From Bacillota bacterium (GTDB taxonomy: Bacteria > Bacillota > Clostridia > Lachnospirales > Lachnospiraceae), in contig JAEZUM010000040.1 in NCBI GenBank assembly GCA_023421075.1, forward strand, positions 53,579-117,578: a stretch of DNA of 64,000 nucleotides, in the 5' to 3' direction. The notes below the pieces were generated by a model. It had not been told where the DNA came from, did not search any database, and saw only the letters and a list, made by a program, of their open reading frames with translations. Positions 8,819 through 18,427 of this stretch are shown here, one piece after another (the stretch's first letter is position 1; each line of letters begins with the position of its first letter). Made by a program: the position numbers and the translations under genes.

Positions 8819-8847
8819 ATTATAATAATGAAAATCGATTTCGTCAA
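8819..8847 (-). promoter_or_regulatory. Promoter of the TetR gene with palindromic spacer
   Basis: On the minus strand TTGACG (8842-8847) and a perfect TATAAT (8819-8824) are 17 bases apart. The spacer contains the self-complementary AAATCGATTT (8832-8841), a likely operator for autoregulation. Confidence 0.65.
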
Positions 8848-9121
8848 CCTTAGATGGGTAAAATATGAAATAATATTCACATTGTTAGTTGAAACCATTA
8901 TTGTCTGTACTGTGGCTGCTTACCTGACCTGTCGGAATGTACTTGATGATACTCCGGCAGTCTCAGACCGAAAACACCGAAAGGCATCAAAAAGGACAGC
9001 ATTGCCTATTATATAAGAAGGCAGCTGCTGTCCGGTGTATACATCAATAAAAAATCTCTCAAGGAAAACAATAATATTTCCACGAAGTCTTAGGTTCTAC
9101 GGTTTTGAAACAGTCCTTTTT
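8848..9121. other. Intergenic space without recognised features
   Basis: Between the TetR promoter and the end of msrA no convincing gene, promoter or terminator was found. Open frames here lack ribosome sites and family resemblance. Confidence 0.5.
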
Positions 9122-9652
9122 TTATAACATATTATCCTTCGCCAGCTTTGCCTGATCGAATTTTTCACGACGAATATGGCAATAACCGCTTGGATTCTTA
9201 TCCAGGTATTTCTGGTGATATTCCTCCGCAAGATAGTAATTACGAAGAGGTAATACCTCTATAGCAATTGGCTTCTCATAATGAGTCTGAAGCTCCTGAA
9301 TGGAGGATTGAATGATCGGAAGATCCTGTTCCTCCACATAATAGATTCCGGTACGGTACTGAGTGCCGGTGTCTCCACCCTGACGATTGACCGAGGTGGG
9401 ATCAATAACGTCATAATACAGAGTCAGGATGAATTCCAAACGTATTTGTTTCGGATCATAGAAGACGCGAACGGTCTCTGCATGCCCGGTATTGTTATGG
9501 CATACCTCCTGATACGTCGGATTCTCTGTGTTTCCGTTGGCATAACCGACATCCGTCTTAACAATTCCGTTAATATTCGCCAAGTATTTCTCGGTACCCC
9601 AGAAGCATCCGCCTGCTAGATAAATTTCTTTTAAATTATTTTCTGTCGACAT
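9122..9652 (-). CDS. msrA: Peptide-methionine (S)-S-oxide reductase
   Basis: The 176-residue protein has the MsrA active site GCFWGTEKYL (catalytic cysteine at residue 16) and the conserved VGYANG, YQEVC and GHAETVRV motifs. It reduces methionine-S-sulfoxide in proteins with thioredoxin. No MsrB domain is fused and none lies next to it. AAGGAGATTTTATATG gives the start. The gene follows the calcium ATPase by 42 bases on the same strand and may be read from the same message. Confidence 0.96.
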   Translation of the reverse strand: MSTENNLKEIYLAGGCFWGTEKYLANINGIVKTDVGYANGNTENPTYQEVCHNNTGHAETVRVFYDPKQIRLEFILTLYYDVIDPTSVNRQGGDTGTQYRTGIYYVEEQDLPIIQSSIQELQTHYEKPIAIEVLPLRNYYLAEEYHQKYLDKNPSGYCHIRREKFDQAKLAKDNML

Positions 9653-9694
9653 ATAAAATCTCCTTAAATGCCTTTTATCATTAGGCCATTTTAT

Positions 9695-12349
9695 TTATTT
9701 TTCTCTAATTCTGCGGAACAACTTAATTATTTCATTAACTACCAGTGGAATCAATGAGAATCCGAGTACAAGACCCCAATCCTGAAGGGAAAGATTATGA
9801 ACACCAAAAGCATTTGCTAGGATCGGGATTGAGATTACAACCAACTGCAATAATATCCCTACGATAATTGCACCAATCAAGAACTTATTTGTGAATAAGC
9901 CAATCTTGAAGATGGATTTCTTGGTGTTTCTCATGGACAAGGAGTAGAATAGCTGCGATGCTGCCAATACAACAAAGGCCATTGTTCGCGCATAGGTAAG
10001 ACCTTCCTCCGGAACGGAACCGGAACCTAGAACATAACCATGCTCCCATAGACCATAGTAGAAGGCAATCAAGGTAAAGATACCAATCAGAGAGCCACCG
10101 ATCACGGCTCTGACTCCGGCTCCTCTTGCAAAAAAGCTTTCCTTTGGATTTCTGGGTTGTTGCTTCATTACATCCTTATCACCGGGATCAATACCCAAAG
10201 CGATCGCAGGCAAGGAATCTGTGATTAGGTTCACCCAGAGGATCTGAGTGGCAATCAAAGGAACCGGCCAATTTAAGAGGATGGATATGAAGATCGCAAT
10301 TACCTCGCCCAAGTTACAGGATAATAGGAAGATTACCGACTTTTTAATATTATTATAGATGTTTCTTCCTTCTTCAATAGCATGAACGATGGTGGTAAAG
10401 TTGTCATCTGTTAAAATCATATCACTGGCACCCTTTGCCACATCTGTTCCGGTAATACCCATGGCAACACCAATATCGGCGAACTTAAGGGATGGTGCAT
10501 CATTTACTCCGTCACCGGTCATTGATACAATATTACCCTGAGCTTTGAAGGCTCTGACGATTTTCACCTTGTGTTCCGGTGAAACTCGTGCAAATACGCG
10601 GTAGTTATTTATATTAGCTGCAAAATCTTCATCGGAGATATTGTCAATCTCAGCTCCGGTTAGACTTTGCTCTATGGATTCGGCGATCCCTAATTCCTTC
10701 GCGATAGCTACGGCAGTATTTTTGTGATCTCCGGTGATCATAATCGGCCGGATCCCTGCTCGTTTTGCTTCCGTAATAGAATCCTTTACTTCAAGTCTCG
10801 GTGGATCAATCATACCAACCAGGCCGATGATGGTTAGATCCTTCTCCATTTCTTCGGGTGCAATAACCGAGGAGGTATCTTTATAAGCTACACCAAGTAC
10901 ACGAAGGGCATTGTCGGACATTTCTTCGGTAATTTTCAGATAATCCGCCTTTAATTCGGGAGTCAGAGGAACCACCTGTCCGCCGATGAGAGCATTCGAA
11001 GATATTTTTAAGATATTATCGATCGCGCCTTTGGTATGCACACGATAACCGGTACCCTCTGTATTCAAGGTTGACATCAGCTTGCGGTCGGAGTCAAAGG
11101 GATTCTCAGAAACACGCTTATGCTGATTATTCAAATTAGTGCGGCCTAAACCATATTTATCACCTAAGATGATTAGCGCAATTTCGGTAGGATCACCGGT
11201 ACCCTGCCCATTCTCGTAAGTTGCATCAGAGCAGAGGACAAAGGAGCGAATTAATTCCTTCTCATCCGGAGTAGCAGTCAGATTCATCTCGGTCTGAGAT
11301 ACCTCAGTAAGCTTTCCGGAAGTGTATTGCTTGATGACGGTCATCTTGTTCTGCGTTAAGGTTCCGGTCTTATCAGAGCAGATAATGTTTACCGAACCTA
11401 ATGTCTCAACAGCAGGAAGCTTCTTGACGATCGCGTTAATCTTGGACATTCTTGTAACACCGAGAGCAAGCACGATCGCAACAATCGCAGCCAGGCCTTC
11501 CGGAATTGCTGCAACGGCTAAGCTGATTGCGGTTAAGAACATCTCGAATAAATCCCGCTTTTGAATTAGTGCAATAACAAAGATTACAGCACAAATACCG
11601 ATGGCTAAGAAACCAAGTATTCGACCAAGTTCGTCCAAACGTTTTTGCAGAGGAGTCATTTCTTCATTATCAGACTCAAGTATTTTTGCAATCATACCGA
11701 TTTCGGTATCCATAGCAGTAGCAACAACAACACCTTCACCACGTCCGTAAGTAACGAGAGTGGAGAGAAAGGCCATATTTGCTTTATCACCTACCGGTGT
11801 CTTAGGATCCGCAAAAATAGAATTTGCATCTTTTGAGGTTGGAACGGATTCACCCGTCAGTGCAGATTCCTCAATTTGAAGATTGGCACTTTCAATCAAA
11901 CGAAGATCGGCAGATACAAATCTTCCTGCATCCAGAATAATGATATCACCCGGTACAACCTCTTCTGAATTGATTTCTTTCATTACTCCGTCTCGTCTAA
12001 CGACAGACTTCGGAGTTGTCATCTTCTGAAGTGCTTCCACAGCCTTTTCTGCCTTATACTCCTGTATAACTCCAATAACAGCGTTTAGGATTATTACCAG
12101 TAAGATAATTATGGAATCGGCGATTTCACCAATAATCAAGGTGATTACAGCGGCTGCCAACAGAACATAGATCAACATATCCTTTAACTGTGATAGGAAC
12201 AGGGTAAGGATACTTTTTTTTGCTTTGCCCTTAAGTTTGTTCATACCATATTTTACCAAACGTGATTTAGCCTCTGCATCGGAGAGACCAACGGCAGGGT
12301 TAACGCCAAATTCCTTCAGCACTTCACTCTGTGATTTAGAAAACCACAT
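9695..12349 (-). CDS. Calcium-transporting P-type ATPase (SERCA-like, P2A)
   Basis: The 884-residue protein has all P-type ATPase parts: TGES actuator loop, DKTGTLTQNK phosphorylation site, the nucleotide-binding domain with KGA, and TGDGVNDAPSL hinge. Calcium ligands of SERCA are matched: AAIPEGL in segment M4, NLGE in M5, and NLITDSLPAIALGID in M6, so both sites seem present. It would export Ca2+ from the cytosol. The start follows GAAAGAGGTGTTGAT. A divergent mechanosensitive channel gene lies upstream and msrA downstream. Confidence 0.93.
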   Translation of the reverse strand: MWFSKSQSEVLKEFGVNPAVGLSDAEAKSRLVKYGMNKLKGKAKKSILTLFLSQLKDMLIYVLLAAAVITLIIGEIADSIIILLVIILNAVIGVIQEYKAEKAVEALQKMTTPKSVVRRDGVMKEINSEEVVPGDIIILDAGRFVSADLRLIESANLQIEESALTGESVPTSKDANSIFADPKTPVGDKANMAFLSTLVTYGRGEGVVVATAMDTEIGMIAKILESDNEEMTPLQKRLDELGRILGFLAIGICAVIFVIALIQKRDLFEMFLTAISLAVAAIPEGLAAIVAIVLALGVTRMSKINAIVKKLPAVETLGSVNIICSDKTGTLTQNKMTVIKQYTSGKLTEVSQTEMNLTATPDEKELIRSFVLCSDATYENGQGTGDPTEIALIILGDKYGLGRTNLNNQHKRVSENPFDSDRKLMSTLNTEGTGYRVHTKGAIDNILKISSNALIGGQVVPLTPELKADYLKITEEMSDNALRVLGVAYKDTSSVIAPEEMEKDLTIIGLVGMIDPPRLEVKDSITEAKRAGIRPIMITGDHKNTAVAIAKELGIAESIEQSLTGAEIDNISDEDFAANINNYRVFARVSPEHKVKIVRAFKAQGNIVSMTGDGVNDAPSLKFADIGVAMGITGTDVAKGASDMILTDDNFTTIVHAIEEGRNIYNNIKKSVIFLLSCNLGEVIAIFISILLNWPVPLIATQILWVNLITDSLPAIALGIDPGDKDVMKQQPRNPKESFFARGAGVRAVIGGSLIGIFTLIAFYYGLWEHGYVLGSGSVPEEGLTYARTMAFVVLAASQLFYSLSMRNTKKSIFKIGLFTNKFLIGAIIVGILLQLVVISIPILANAFGVHNLSLQDWGLVLGFSLIPLVVNEIIKLFRRIREK

Positions 12350-12433
12350 ATCAACACCTCTTTCATTTTTCTTGCTCTCATTATGGTTCCTAATAATAGT
12401 TTCTTTATGCTTTCAGCATGATCATTACGCTTA

Positions 12434-12442
12434 ATTATAGCA
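12434..12442 (-). promoter_or_regulatory. Extended -10 promoter for the calcium ATPase
   Basis: On the minus strand TGCTATAAT is a TGN extended -10 box, 85 bases before the ATPase start. A clear -35 box is absent. Confidence 0.45.
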
Positions 12443-12526
12443 TGCAATACAATATTTGGCATTAGAAATTTATTAGAATCAATGTTTTAGGACACATTAT
12501 ATTTATGGTTCCATAATACCTAATGT

Positions 12527-12555
12527 TTGACACTAAAGGAATTGAATAGTAAAAT
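12527..12555 (+). promoter_or_regulatory. Promoter of the mechanosensitive channel gene
   Basis: TTGACA (12527-12532) and TAAAAT (12550-12555) are separated by 17 bases, 27 bases before the GTG start. It diverges from the calcium ATPase promoter. Confidence 0.65.
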
Positions 12556-12582
12556 ATAGGAGTATTGTAACAGAAAGGACAG

Positions 12583-13815
12583 GTGTACTCAGTGGCCAAT
12601 AACATCAGTGATATGTTGAAGGGATATGGTATGAGAGAAGGGATGGTCGATTATTTATCGTATGGAATTTTAATTCTAATCATCTTTCTATCTTGTATTA
12701 TGGTTCATATAATCGTTAAAAATATTGTTTTAAAATTACTCGCGAAGCTCATCTATCGAAACAAGTATCAATGGGATAATATTCTTCTGGAACGCAAGGT
12801 ATTCTCCAGAATGGGCAATGTGTTGCCGGGTATCATCGTTTATATGTTCGCACCTGCATTTGAGCTGTTTTCCTCCTATATCAGGAGGGGTTGTGCAATC
12901 TATATTTCGATTGTGGTACTTTTCATCATGAGCGCCTTATTGAATGCGATCGACGATATCTACCGTAATTATCCGATCTCTAAGGTAAGACCGATTAAGG
13001 GATTATTACAGGTCGTAAAAATAGTATTTTATATTGTTGTCGGTATCGTTGTACTGGGTATCACGTTGGATCAGAATCCACTACTTATGTTAGGTGGTAT
13101 TGGTGCTTTGGCTGCTGTGTTTTCCTTTGTCTTCAAGGATTCAATTTTAGGCTTTATTGCCGGGATACAGTTGACCTCCAATGATATGCTTCGAATCGGT
13201 GATTGGATCGAAATGCCGAAATATGGTGCAGATGGTGACGTCGTCGATATAACCCTGAATACGGTTAAGGTTCAGAACTTCGATAAAACAATTGTTACAC
13301 TTCCCGCTTATTCCCTGGTCTCGGATGCTTTTAAGAACTGGAGAGGAATGACGGAATTTGGTGGTCGTCGAATGAAGCGCTCCGTTATTATCGATGTGAC
13401 CAGTATCCGCTTCTGTACTCCTGAGATGATTGAGAAATTTAAGAAGATAAATTATCTTAAGGATTACATCATAGAGATGGAGAATGAATTAAAGAGTTAT
13501 AATAAAAAATATGGGGAGGGTGACGAACCGGATATCAACAAGAAAAGATTGACCAATATCGGAACCTTCCGGATCTACATTGAGAATTATCTTAGAGATA
13601 ATCCCAGCCTTCATAAAGGCATGACACAATTGGTTCGTCAATTACCTCAGGGAGAGAACGGTCTTCCGCTTGAAATAATTGCTTTTACGGGTGAAACAAA
13701 ATTCGAAATTTTTGAACGAATACAGTCCGATATCTTTGACCATATCTTTGCAGTAGCAGAAGAGTTCGAACTTCGCATCTTCCAGAGCCCAACCGGCTAC
13801 GACATGCGCGAATAA
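12583..13815 (+). CDS. YbdG-like mechanosensitive channel (MscS superfamily)
   Basis: The 410-residue protein has about five N-terminal membrane segments, then the MscS pore helix and beta domain: GGIGALAAVFSFVFKDSILG, DWIEMPKYGADGDVVDI and VQNFDKTIVTLP, followed by FKNWRGM. The length and these motifs match YbdG of E. coli, which acts in mild osmotic downshock. The start is GTG; a second GTG three codons later (12592) is also possible because AAAGGA lies 3 and 12 bases away respectively. The last codons and the stop lie inside the left end of a 19-base terminal inverted repeat. Confidence 0.9.
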   Translation: MYSVANNISDMLKGYGMREGMVDYLSYGILILIIFLSCIMVHIIVKNIVLKLLAKLIYRNKYQWDNILLERKVFSRMGNVLPGIIVYMFAPAFELFSSYIRRGCAIYISIVVLFIMSALLNAIDDIYRNYPISKVRPIKGLLQVVKIVFYIVVGIVVLGITLDQNPLLMLGGIGALAAVFSFVFKDSILGFIAGIQLTSNDMLRIGDWIEMPKYGADGDVVDITLNTVKVQNFDKTIVTLPAYSLVSDAFKNWRGMTEFGGRRMKRSVIIDVTSIRFCTPEMIEKFKKINYLKDYIIEMENELKSYNKKYGEGDEPDINKKRLTNIGTFRIYIENYLRDNPSLHKGMTQLVRQLPQGENGLPLEIIAFTGETKFEIFERIQSDIFDHIFAVAEEFELRIFQSPTGYDMRE

Positions 13816-14201
13816 GCAGATTAGTCCATAAAAAATAAGCATAGGGATCAAGCTCGCTTGAATCCCTATGCTTATTTTTATGGATAAGTGCAACGCGAGC
13901 GAGAATACGAAGTATTTGAGCTGCTAAGCTGCTTATTCGCGCATTATATATAAGCAACGCGAGCGAGAATACGAAGTATTTGAGCTGCTAAGCTGCTTAT
14001 TCGCGAATTATATATATAAGCAACGCGAGCGAGAATACGAAGTATTCGAGCTGCTAAACTGCTTATTCGCGCATTAATGTGCTAAGCTCAAAAACAATGT
14101 TTTTTCGCTCGCGTTGCACTTATCCAAGCATTCAAGAACATTTCTTTAAGCAAGCTTAAAAAATGTTCTTTCCTACTTAGATTAATCTGCTTATTCGCGC
14201 A
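13805..14201. mobile_element. MITE-like element with perfect 19-bp terminal inverted repeats
   Basis: The ends 13805-13823 and 14183-14201 are perfect inverted copies of a 19-base sequence beginning TGCGCGAATAAGCAG. Inside are a long hairpin (13826-13883), a 22-base perfect inverted pair (13881-13902 with 14105-14126), three direct repeats, and another hairpin (14134-14170). No transposase is encoded. The left end supplies the last sense codons and stop codon of the channel gene. A target duplication is not clear; at most CA flanks both ends. Confidence 0.6.
13890..14083. repeat. Three tandem units of 64-66 bases
   Basis: Units start at 13890, 13954 and 14020, each with GCAACGCGAGCGAG and CTGCTTATTCGCG. 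The third differs by a few bases. Each unit can fold: GCGAGAATA near its start pairs with TATTCGCGC at its end. They lie inside the inverted-repeat element at 13805-14201. Confidence 0.75.
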
Positions 14202-14203
14202 CA

Positions 14204-14241
14204 TAGAAGGAGCAGGAATAATTAAATTCCTGCTCCTTCTA
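14204..14241. terminator. Perfect 16-bp hairpin
   Basis: TAGAAGGAGCAGGAAT pairs with its complement across the loop AATTAA. No T-run follows, so it could be a processing or bidirectional stop signal rather than a classical terminator. It adjoins the inverted-repeat element. Confidence 0.45.
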
Positions 14242-14413
14242 ACTGGTGTCTCAATTTTCTGTTTTAGTGCAAATATTCAATTCGATAGTGAGATCTTACT
14301 AGTAACAAATTATTATTATAACTGTCCAAAAGCTATCATCTCCCAACTCTACAAGAACACATTGCTGCTTATAATTCTGAGACTAAATTATAAGTGTCTA
14401 TATTCTTTTTTTT

Positions 14414-14482
14414 AGATACGACTGATAACTTATTCGAATAAAGTCTAGATCATCATGCAAGTTAAGTTCATGCGTCGTATCT
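14414..14482. other. Imperfect hairpin downstream of the first V-ATPase operon
   Basis: AGATACGAC (14414-14422) pairs with GTCGTATCT (14474-14482), and AACTTA pairs with TAAGTT inside. A run of eight T lies just before it on the plus strand, the wrong side for a terminator of the minus-strand operon. Between here and 14591 only A/T-rich sequence is seen. Confidence 0.35.
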
Positions 14483-14591
14483 GATATTTATTATGTTCCA
14501 AAGAGAAAAATATATACGCATTTTAAAATTATTTTTTTAAAAAAATAAAAACTTATTTCGCGATAAAATGAAACTCATTGTTCATTGTATT

Positions 14592-15212
14592 CTATTGCGC
14601 TGTCTGGCGTCGTTTGATCACCTTAAGTCTTGTAAATTCCTCTCTTTCCTTCTCTTCCAGTGCATTCTGTATCTCCGTCACCAGAGTAGAGTAGTAGGGG
14701 ATTGTGATGTTCTTTAACGCATTGGCACGTTTTTGTGTCTTATTGATATTGGTTGCCAGGCGGTAGGCAGAGTTTTCGATCATTGACAACCGAATCGTAA
14801 GATCCTTCACCTTTACGAACCGTTTTGTGGCCTCATCCAGAGAAAGCTTTGTCTGAAAAAAGGCATAAGTGGGTTTGCTGACGGAGCTGTCATACTCCAC
14901 CAATGGTATCTCGGTTCCCATAATACTTCGCTGCTTAATTTCAATGGAGTCTTCTTCGGGAATCGTGTTGCTTAATTCCTGAACATTAACAATTCCCATC
15001 TCGATATTAGCCTGCTGAAGCGAGAGATAAGCAGAGGTAAAGGTTGAGTCGATTTCCCTCTGAATATCCTTTGCCTGATCGATCAATTCCATCAATTCAC
15101 GCATTAAAATGTTACGCTTTTTATCCATTAATTCGTAACCCTGTTTCGCAAGTCGCAGAGAATTCTTGGCTAATATTAAGTTGCCCTTCGTAGGGAAGGT
15201 ATTCGGATTCAT
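14592..15212 (-). CDS. ntpD: V-type ATPase subunit D (operon 1)
   Basis: The 206-residue protein is the central-stalk subunit D of a V/A-type ATPase: a long helical hairpin with the N-terminal P(T)KGNLILAKNSLRLAKQGYELMDKKRNIL segment (split here by family variation) and the C-terminal helix RLATNINKTQKRANALKNI. It turns inside the A3B3 head. The start follows GAGGTGATCCC, 10 bases after subunit B. It is the last gene of the nine-gene operon on the minus strand. Confidence 0.94.
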   Translation of the reverse strand: MNPNTFPTKGNLILAKNSLRLAKQGYELMDKKRNILMRELMELIDQAKDIQREIDSTFTSAYLSLQQANIEMGIVNVQELSNTIPEEDSIEIKQRSIMGTEIPLVEYDSSVSKPTYAFFQTKLSLDEATKRFVKVKDLTIRLSMIENSAYRLATNINKTQKRANALKNITIPYYSTLVTEIQNALEEKEREEFTRLKVIKRRQTAQ

Positions 15213-15222
15213 GGGATCACCT

Positions 15223-16614
15223 CTATTCGTTTACAGCTTGCTTGTTCTTAAAATAGTTATCCAGAACCTTGGTATCAATACGGTCAAGCTCTTCTCTGGG
15301 AAGAATGGAAAGCAATTCCCAACCTTTATCCAGAGTTTGAAGGATGGTACGATCCTCTACCATTCCCTGCGCAATGAATTCCTGCTCCATTGCTGCACCG
15401 AATTTCAGATACAGCTTATCCAGTGTAGATAATTCATCTTCACCGATAACACTTGCTAACGCTCTTGCATCACCAACACGAGCATAAGAAGAGAAGAGCT
15501 GATTGGCAAGATCCTGGTGATCCTCTCGGGTATAGCCTTTACCGATACCATCCTTCATCAGACGGGAAAGAGAAGGAAGGATACTGATTGGAGGGTATAC
15601 CGCTTTCTGATGGAGAGAGCGGTCAAGAACGATCTGTCCTTCTGTAATATAACCGGTCAAGTCGGGAATGGGATGCGTAATATCATCATTCGGCATTGTT
15701 AAAATCGGAATCTGTGTTACGGAACCTGGGCAACCATGTACAATTCCGGCTCTTTCATATAGAGTAGCCAATTCACTGTAAAGATATCCTGGGTAACCCT
15801 TTCTGCTGGGGATCTCACCCTTTGACGAGGATACCTCGCGCATGGCCTCGGCAAAGGACGTCATATCGGTCAGGATAACCAAGATATGCATTCCTTTTTC
15901 AAATGCAAGATATTCTGCAGCGGTTAATGCAACCTTTGGCGTAATCAGACGTTCCACTACCGGATCATTTGCCAGATTGAGATACATAACAACGTGGGAG
16001 CTGGCACCGCTTTCCTCGAAGGTTCTGCGGAAGAAATCCGCAACATCATGTTTTACACCCATAGCTGCGAATACGATAGCAAATTCACCCTCGGAATTCT
16101 CACCAAGAGAAGCTTGTTTTACTATCTGGGCAGCCAATTGATCGTGAGGAAGTCCGTTTCCTGAGAAGATTGGGAGCTTCTGGCCGCGGATCAGGGTGGT
16201 TAAACAATCAATCGCAGAGATACCGGTCTTTATATAATTTCTGGGATATTCTCTGGAGCAGGGATTCAAGGGCTGGCCATTGACATCACGCTTCGTCTCC
16301 GTAATGATATTGCCCAGACCGTCGATGGGCTGGCCGACACCGTTAAAAACTCGACCGAGAATCTCGGTAGAGAGTGCTACCTCCAGAGGGTGACCGGTTA
16401 ATTTCGTGTGTGTGTTGAACAGGGACATATCATCAGTACCCTGAAACACCTGAATGACGGCTTTATCCTCATATAATTCAACAATTCTGCCTATTTTCTT
16501 TTTATTGCCTTCCACGGTCAGTTCTACGATTTCATCGAAGGAAGCTCCTCGAACACCTTCCAGAACGATCAGGGGGCCGTTAATCTGACTTAGTCCTAAA
16601 TATTCTATTGACAT
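15223..16614 (-). CDS. ntpB: V-type ATPase subunit B (operon 1)
   Basis: The 463-residue protein is the non-catalytic nucleotide-binding subunit of the head. It shows the family segments GRVFNGVGQPIDG, GISAIDCLTTLIRGQKLPIFS, VILTDMTSFAEAMREVS and GYPGYLYSELATLYERAG. A Walker A GKT loop is absent, as expected for B. Compared with the B subunit of operon 2 it is a clearly different sequence. AGGAGGATAGATT precedes the ATG. Subunit A lies 20 bases upstream and D 10 bases downstream. Confidence 0.95.
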   Translation of the reverse strand: MSIEYLGLSQINGPLIVLEGVRGASFDEIVELTVEGNKKKIGRIVELYEDKAVIQVFQGTDDMSLFNTHTKLTGHPLEVALSTEILGRVFNGVGQPIDGLGNIITETKRDVNGQPLNPCSREYPRNYIKTGISAIDCLTTLIRGQKLPIFSGNGLPHDQLAAQIVKQASLGENSEGEFAIVFAAMGVKHDVADFFRRTFEESGASSHVVMYLNLANDPVVERLITPKVALTAAEYLAFEKGMHILVILTDMTSFAEAMREVSSSKGEIPSRKGYPGYLYSELATLYERAGIVHGCPGSVTQIPILTMPNDDITHPIPDLTGYITEGQIVLDRSLHQKAVYPPISILPSLSRLMKDGIGKGYTREDHQDLANQLFSSYARVGDARALASVIGEDELSTLDKLYLKFGAAMEQEFIAQGMVEDRTILQTLDKGWELLSILPREELDRIDTKVLDNYFKNKQAVNE

Positions 16615-16634
16615 AATCTATCCTCCTAATCGTG

Positions 16635-18401
16635 TTATGCGTTCTTCGCCATAATATGCTCATAGAACTCATCAATCATAGCCTTGTAATCATCAAATTT
16701 ATTTAATTCATTGTTGGCAACATCATATTTGATGGAGATGATTTTATCAAAAACCGGGCTTTCCTTCAACAAAGACATCGGCATACTTCGGTCGATGAGT
16801 TGCCTGGACTTCTGATATAAATAGAGAATGATCTGCATCATTTTTAACTGCTTCGCCATAGGTACATAGGTGTCAGAAGGGTGGTAAGCATTCTGTTGAA
16901 CGAAGCCAAGGCGAATGACCCTTGCAATCTCGAGAACCAGCTTCTGATCATCGGGAAGAACATCACTGCCGATTAGCTTAACAATTTCATTTAACTGACT
17001 TTCCTGTGTAAGGATACTCAGAATCTGGTTACGACACTCTATAAAATCTTCTCCGACATTTTTGGTATACCAAGGGGCCAAATCATTTACGTATTCACTG
17101 TAGCTGGTAAGCCACTGAATCGCGGGGAAATGTCTTGCATAGGCAAGTGACTTATCAAGAGCCCAGAAGCATCGTACAAAACGTTTTGTATTTTGAGTAA
17201 CCGGCTCAGAGAAGTCGCCGCCCTGGGGAGATACAGCGCCGATAATGGAGACACTTCCTTCGGTCCAATTCAGATTCTGCATAAAGCCGGCACGTTCGTA
17301 AAACGCTGACAGACGAGAGGCCAGATAAGCTGGGAAGCCTTCTTCTGCGGGCATCTCTTCAAGTCGTCCGGATAATTCACGTAGAGCCTCGGCCCAGCGG
17401 GAAGTGGAGTCGGCCATGATTGCTACATGGTATCCCATATCTCTGTAATATTCCGCTAAGGTAATGCCGGTATAAATACTGGCTTCTCGAGCAGCAACCG
17501 GCATATTGGAAGTATTGGCGATCAGAGTGGTACGATCCAGTAATGGATTACCGGACTTGGGATCAACCAGCTTTGTGAAATCCTCTAAAACCTCAGTCAT
17601 CTCGTTACCACGTTCACCACAACCGATGTAGACGATGATATCTGCATCACACCATTTTGCAAGCTGGTGCTGTGTCATCGTCTTTCCGGTACCAAAACCA
17701 CCGGGGATAGCAGCAGTTCCTCCCTTTGAGATGGGGAACAGGGTATCCAGAATTCTCTGCCCGGTAACCAACGGGCGGTCGGAAGCATATCTCTTCGCAG
17801 TAGGACGAGGGATACGAATCGGCCATTTTTGGGTCAGGGAAAGTTCCCTTTCCTGACCTTTATTATCTATAATAGTTACAATCGTGTCCTTAATGGTATA
17901 TTTCCCGTCCGGAACAACCTTCGTAACCGTACCGAAGACATCCGGAGGAACCATAGATTTGTGAATTACAGCCCTGGTCTCGGGAACTTCAGCGATTATT
18001 GTCCCACCATAGACCTTATCGCCGGGTTTCACTGTGACATGAACATCCCATAATTTTGTGGTATCCAGGGACTCTACACTGACACCTCTGGAAATAAATG
18101 CACCGGACTTGGCTGCAATTTCCTGAAGAGGACGTTCGATACCATCAAATATATTACTGATGATACCAGGAGCCAGTGTGACGGAAATAGCAGCACCCGT
18201 TGAAATAACTTCATCACCCGGTCTGAGTCCTGAGGTTTCTTCATATACCTGGATTGTGGTTCTTCCGGTGGTAAGACCAATTACCTCACCTACCAGATTA
18301 TCTTTACCGACCAGAACCATTTCTCCCATTTTAAAGGCTTTGTTTTCACCCACATACACAATCGGACCGTTGATACCAAATATTCTACCTGTTACATTCA
18401 T
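16635..18401 (-). CDS. ntpA: V-type ATPase catalytic subunit A (operon 1)
   Basis: The 588-residue protein is the catalytic head subunit. It has the A-subunit insertion near residues 110-200, the Walker A loop GGFGTGKT at 234-241, GCGERGNEMTEVLEDF and MADSTSRWAEALRELSGRLEEMP. The loop differs from the GPFGSGKT of the operon 2 copy, so the two A subunits belong to distinct branches. It hydrolyses or makes ATP in the rotary complex. The ATG is 20 bases after GAAAGGGAGAG; subunit E ends 26 bases upstream. Confidence 0.96.
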   Translation of the reverse strand: MNVTGRIFGINGPIVYVGENKAFKMGEMVLVGKDNLVGEVIGLTTGRTTIQVYEETSGLRPGDEVISTGAAISVTLAPGIISNIFDGIERPLQEIAAKSGAFISRGVSVESLDTTKLWDVHVTVKPGDKVYGGTIIAEVPETRAVIHKSMVPPDVFGTVTKVVPDGKYTIKDTIVTIIDNKGQERELSLTQKWPIRIPRPTAKRYASDRPLVTGQRILDTLFPISKGGTAAIPGGFGTGKTMTQHQLAKWCDADIIVYIGCGERGNEMTEVLEDFTKLVDPKSGNPLLDRTTLIANTSNMPVAAREASIYTGITLAEYYRDMGYHVAIMADSTSRWAEALRELSGRLEEMPAEEGFPAYLASRLSAFYERAGFMQNLNWTEGSVSIIGAVSPQGGDFSEPVTQNTKRFVRCFWALDKSLAYARHFPAIQWLTSYSEYVNDLAPWYTKNVGEDFIECRNQILSILTQESQLNEIVKLIGSDVLPDDQKLVLEIARVIRLGFVQQNAYHPSDTYVPMAKQLKMMQIILYLYQKSRQLIDRSMPMSLLKESPVFDKIISIKYDVANNELNKFDDYKAMIDEFYEHIMAKNA

Positions 18402-18427
18402 AAGGATGAACTCTCCCTTTCATAGTC

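Noticed and set aside
8762..9016. 84-codon plus-strand frame
   Set aside because: It overlaps the start and promoter of the TetR gene and has no ribosome site.
13642..13957. Minus-strand frames of 83 and 90 codons at the end of mscS
   Set aside because: They are antisense to mscS and enter the inverted-repeat element; no support as genes.
13805..14241. CRISPR array
   Set aside because: The 64-66 base units follow each other without unique spacers and no cas gene is near; they are tandem hairpins.
14520..14560. A/T palindrome near the end of V-ATPase operon 1 as terminator
   Set aside because: It is a run of T followed by A without G/C in the stem; too weak to call.
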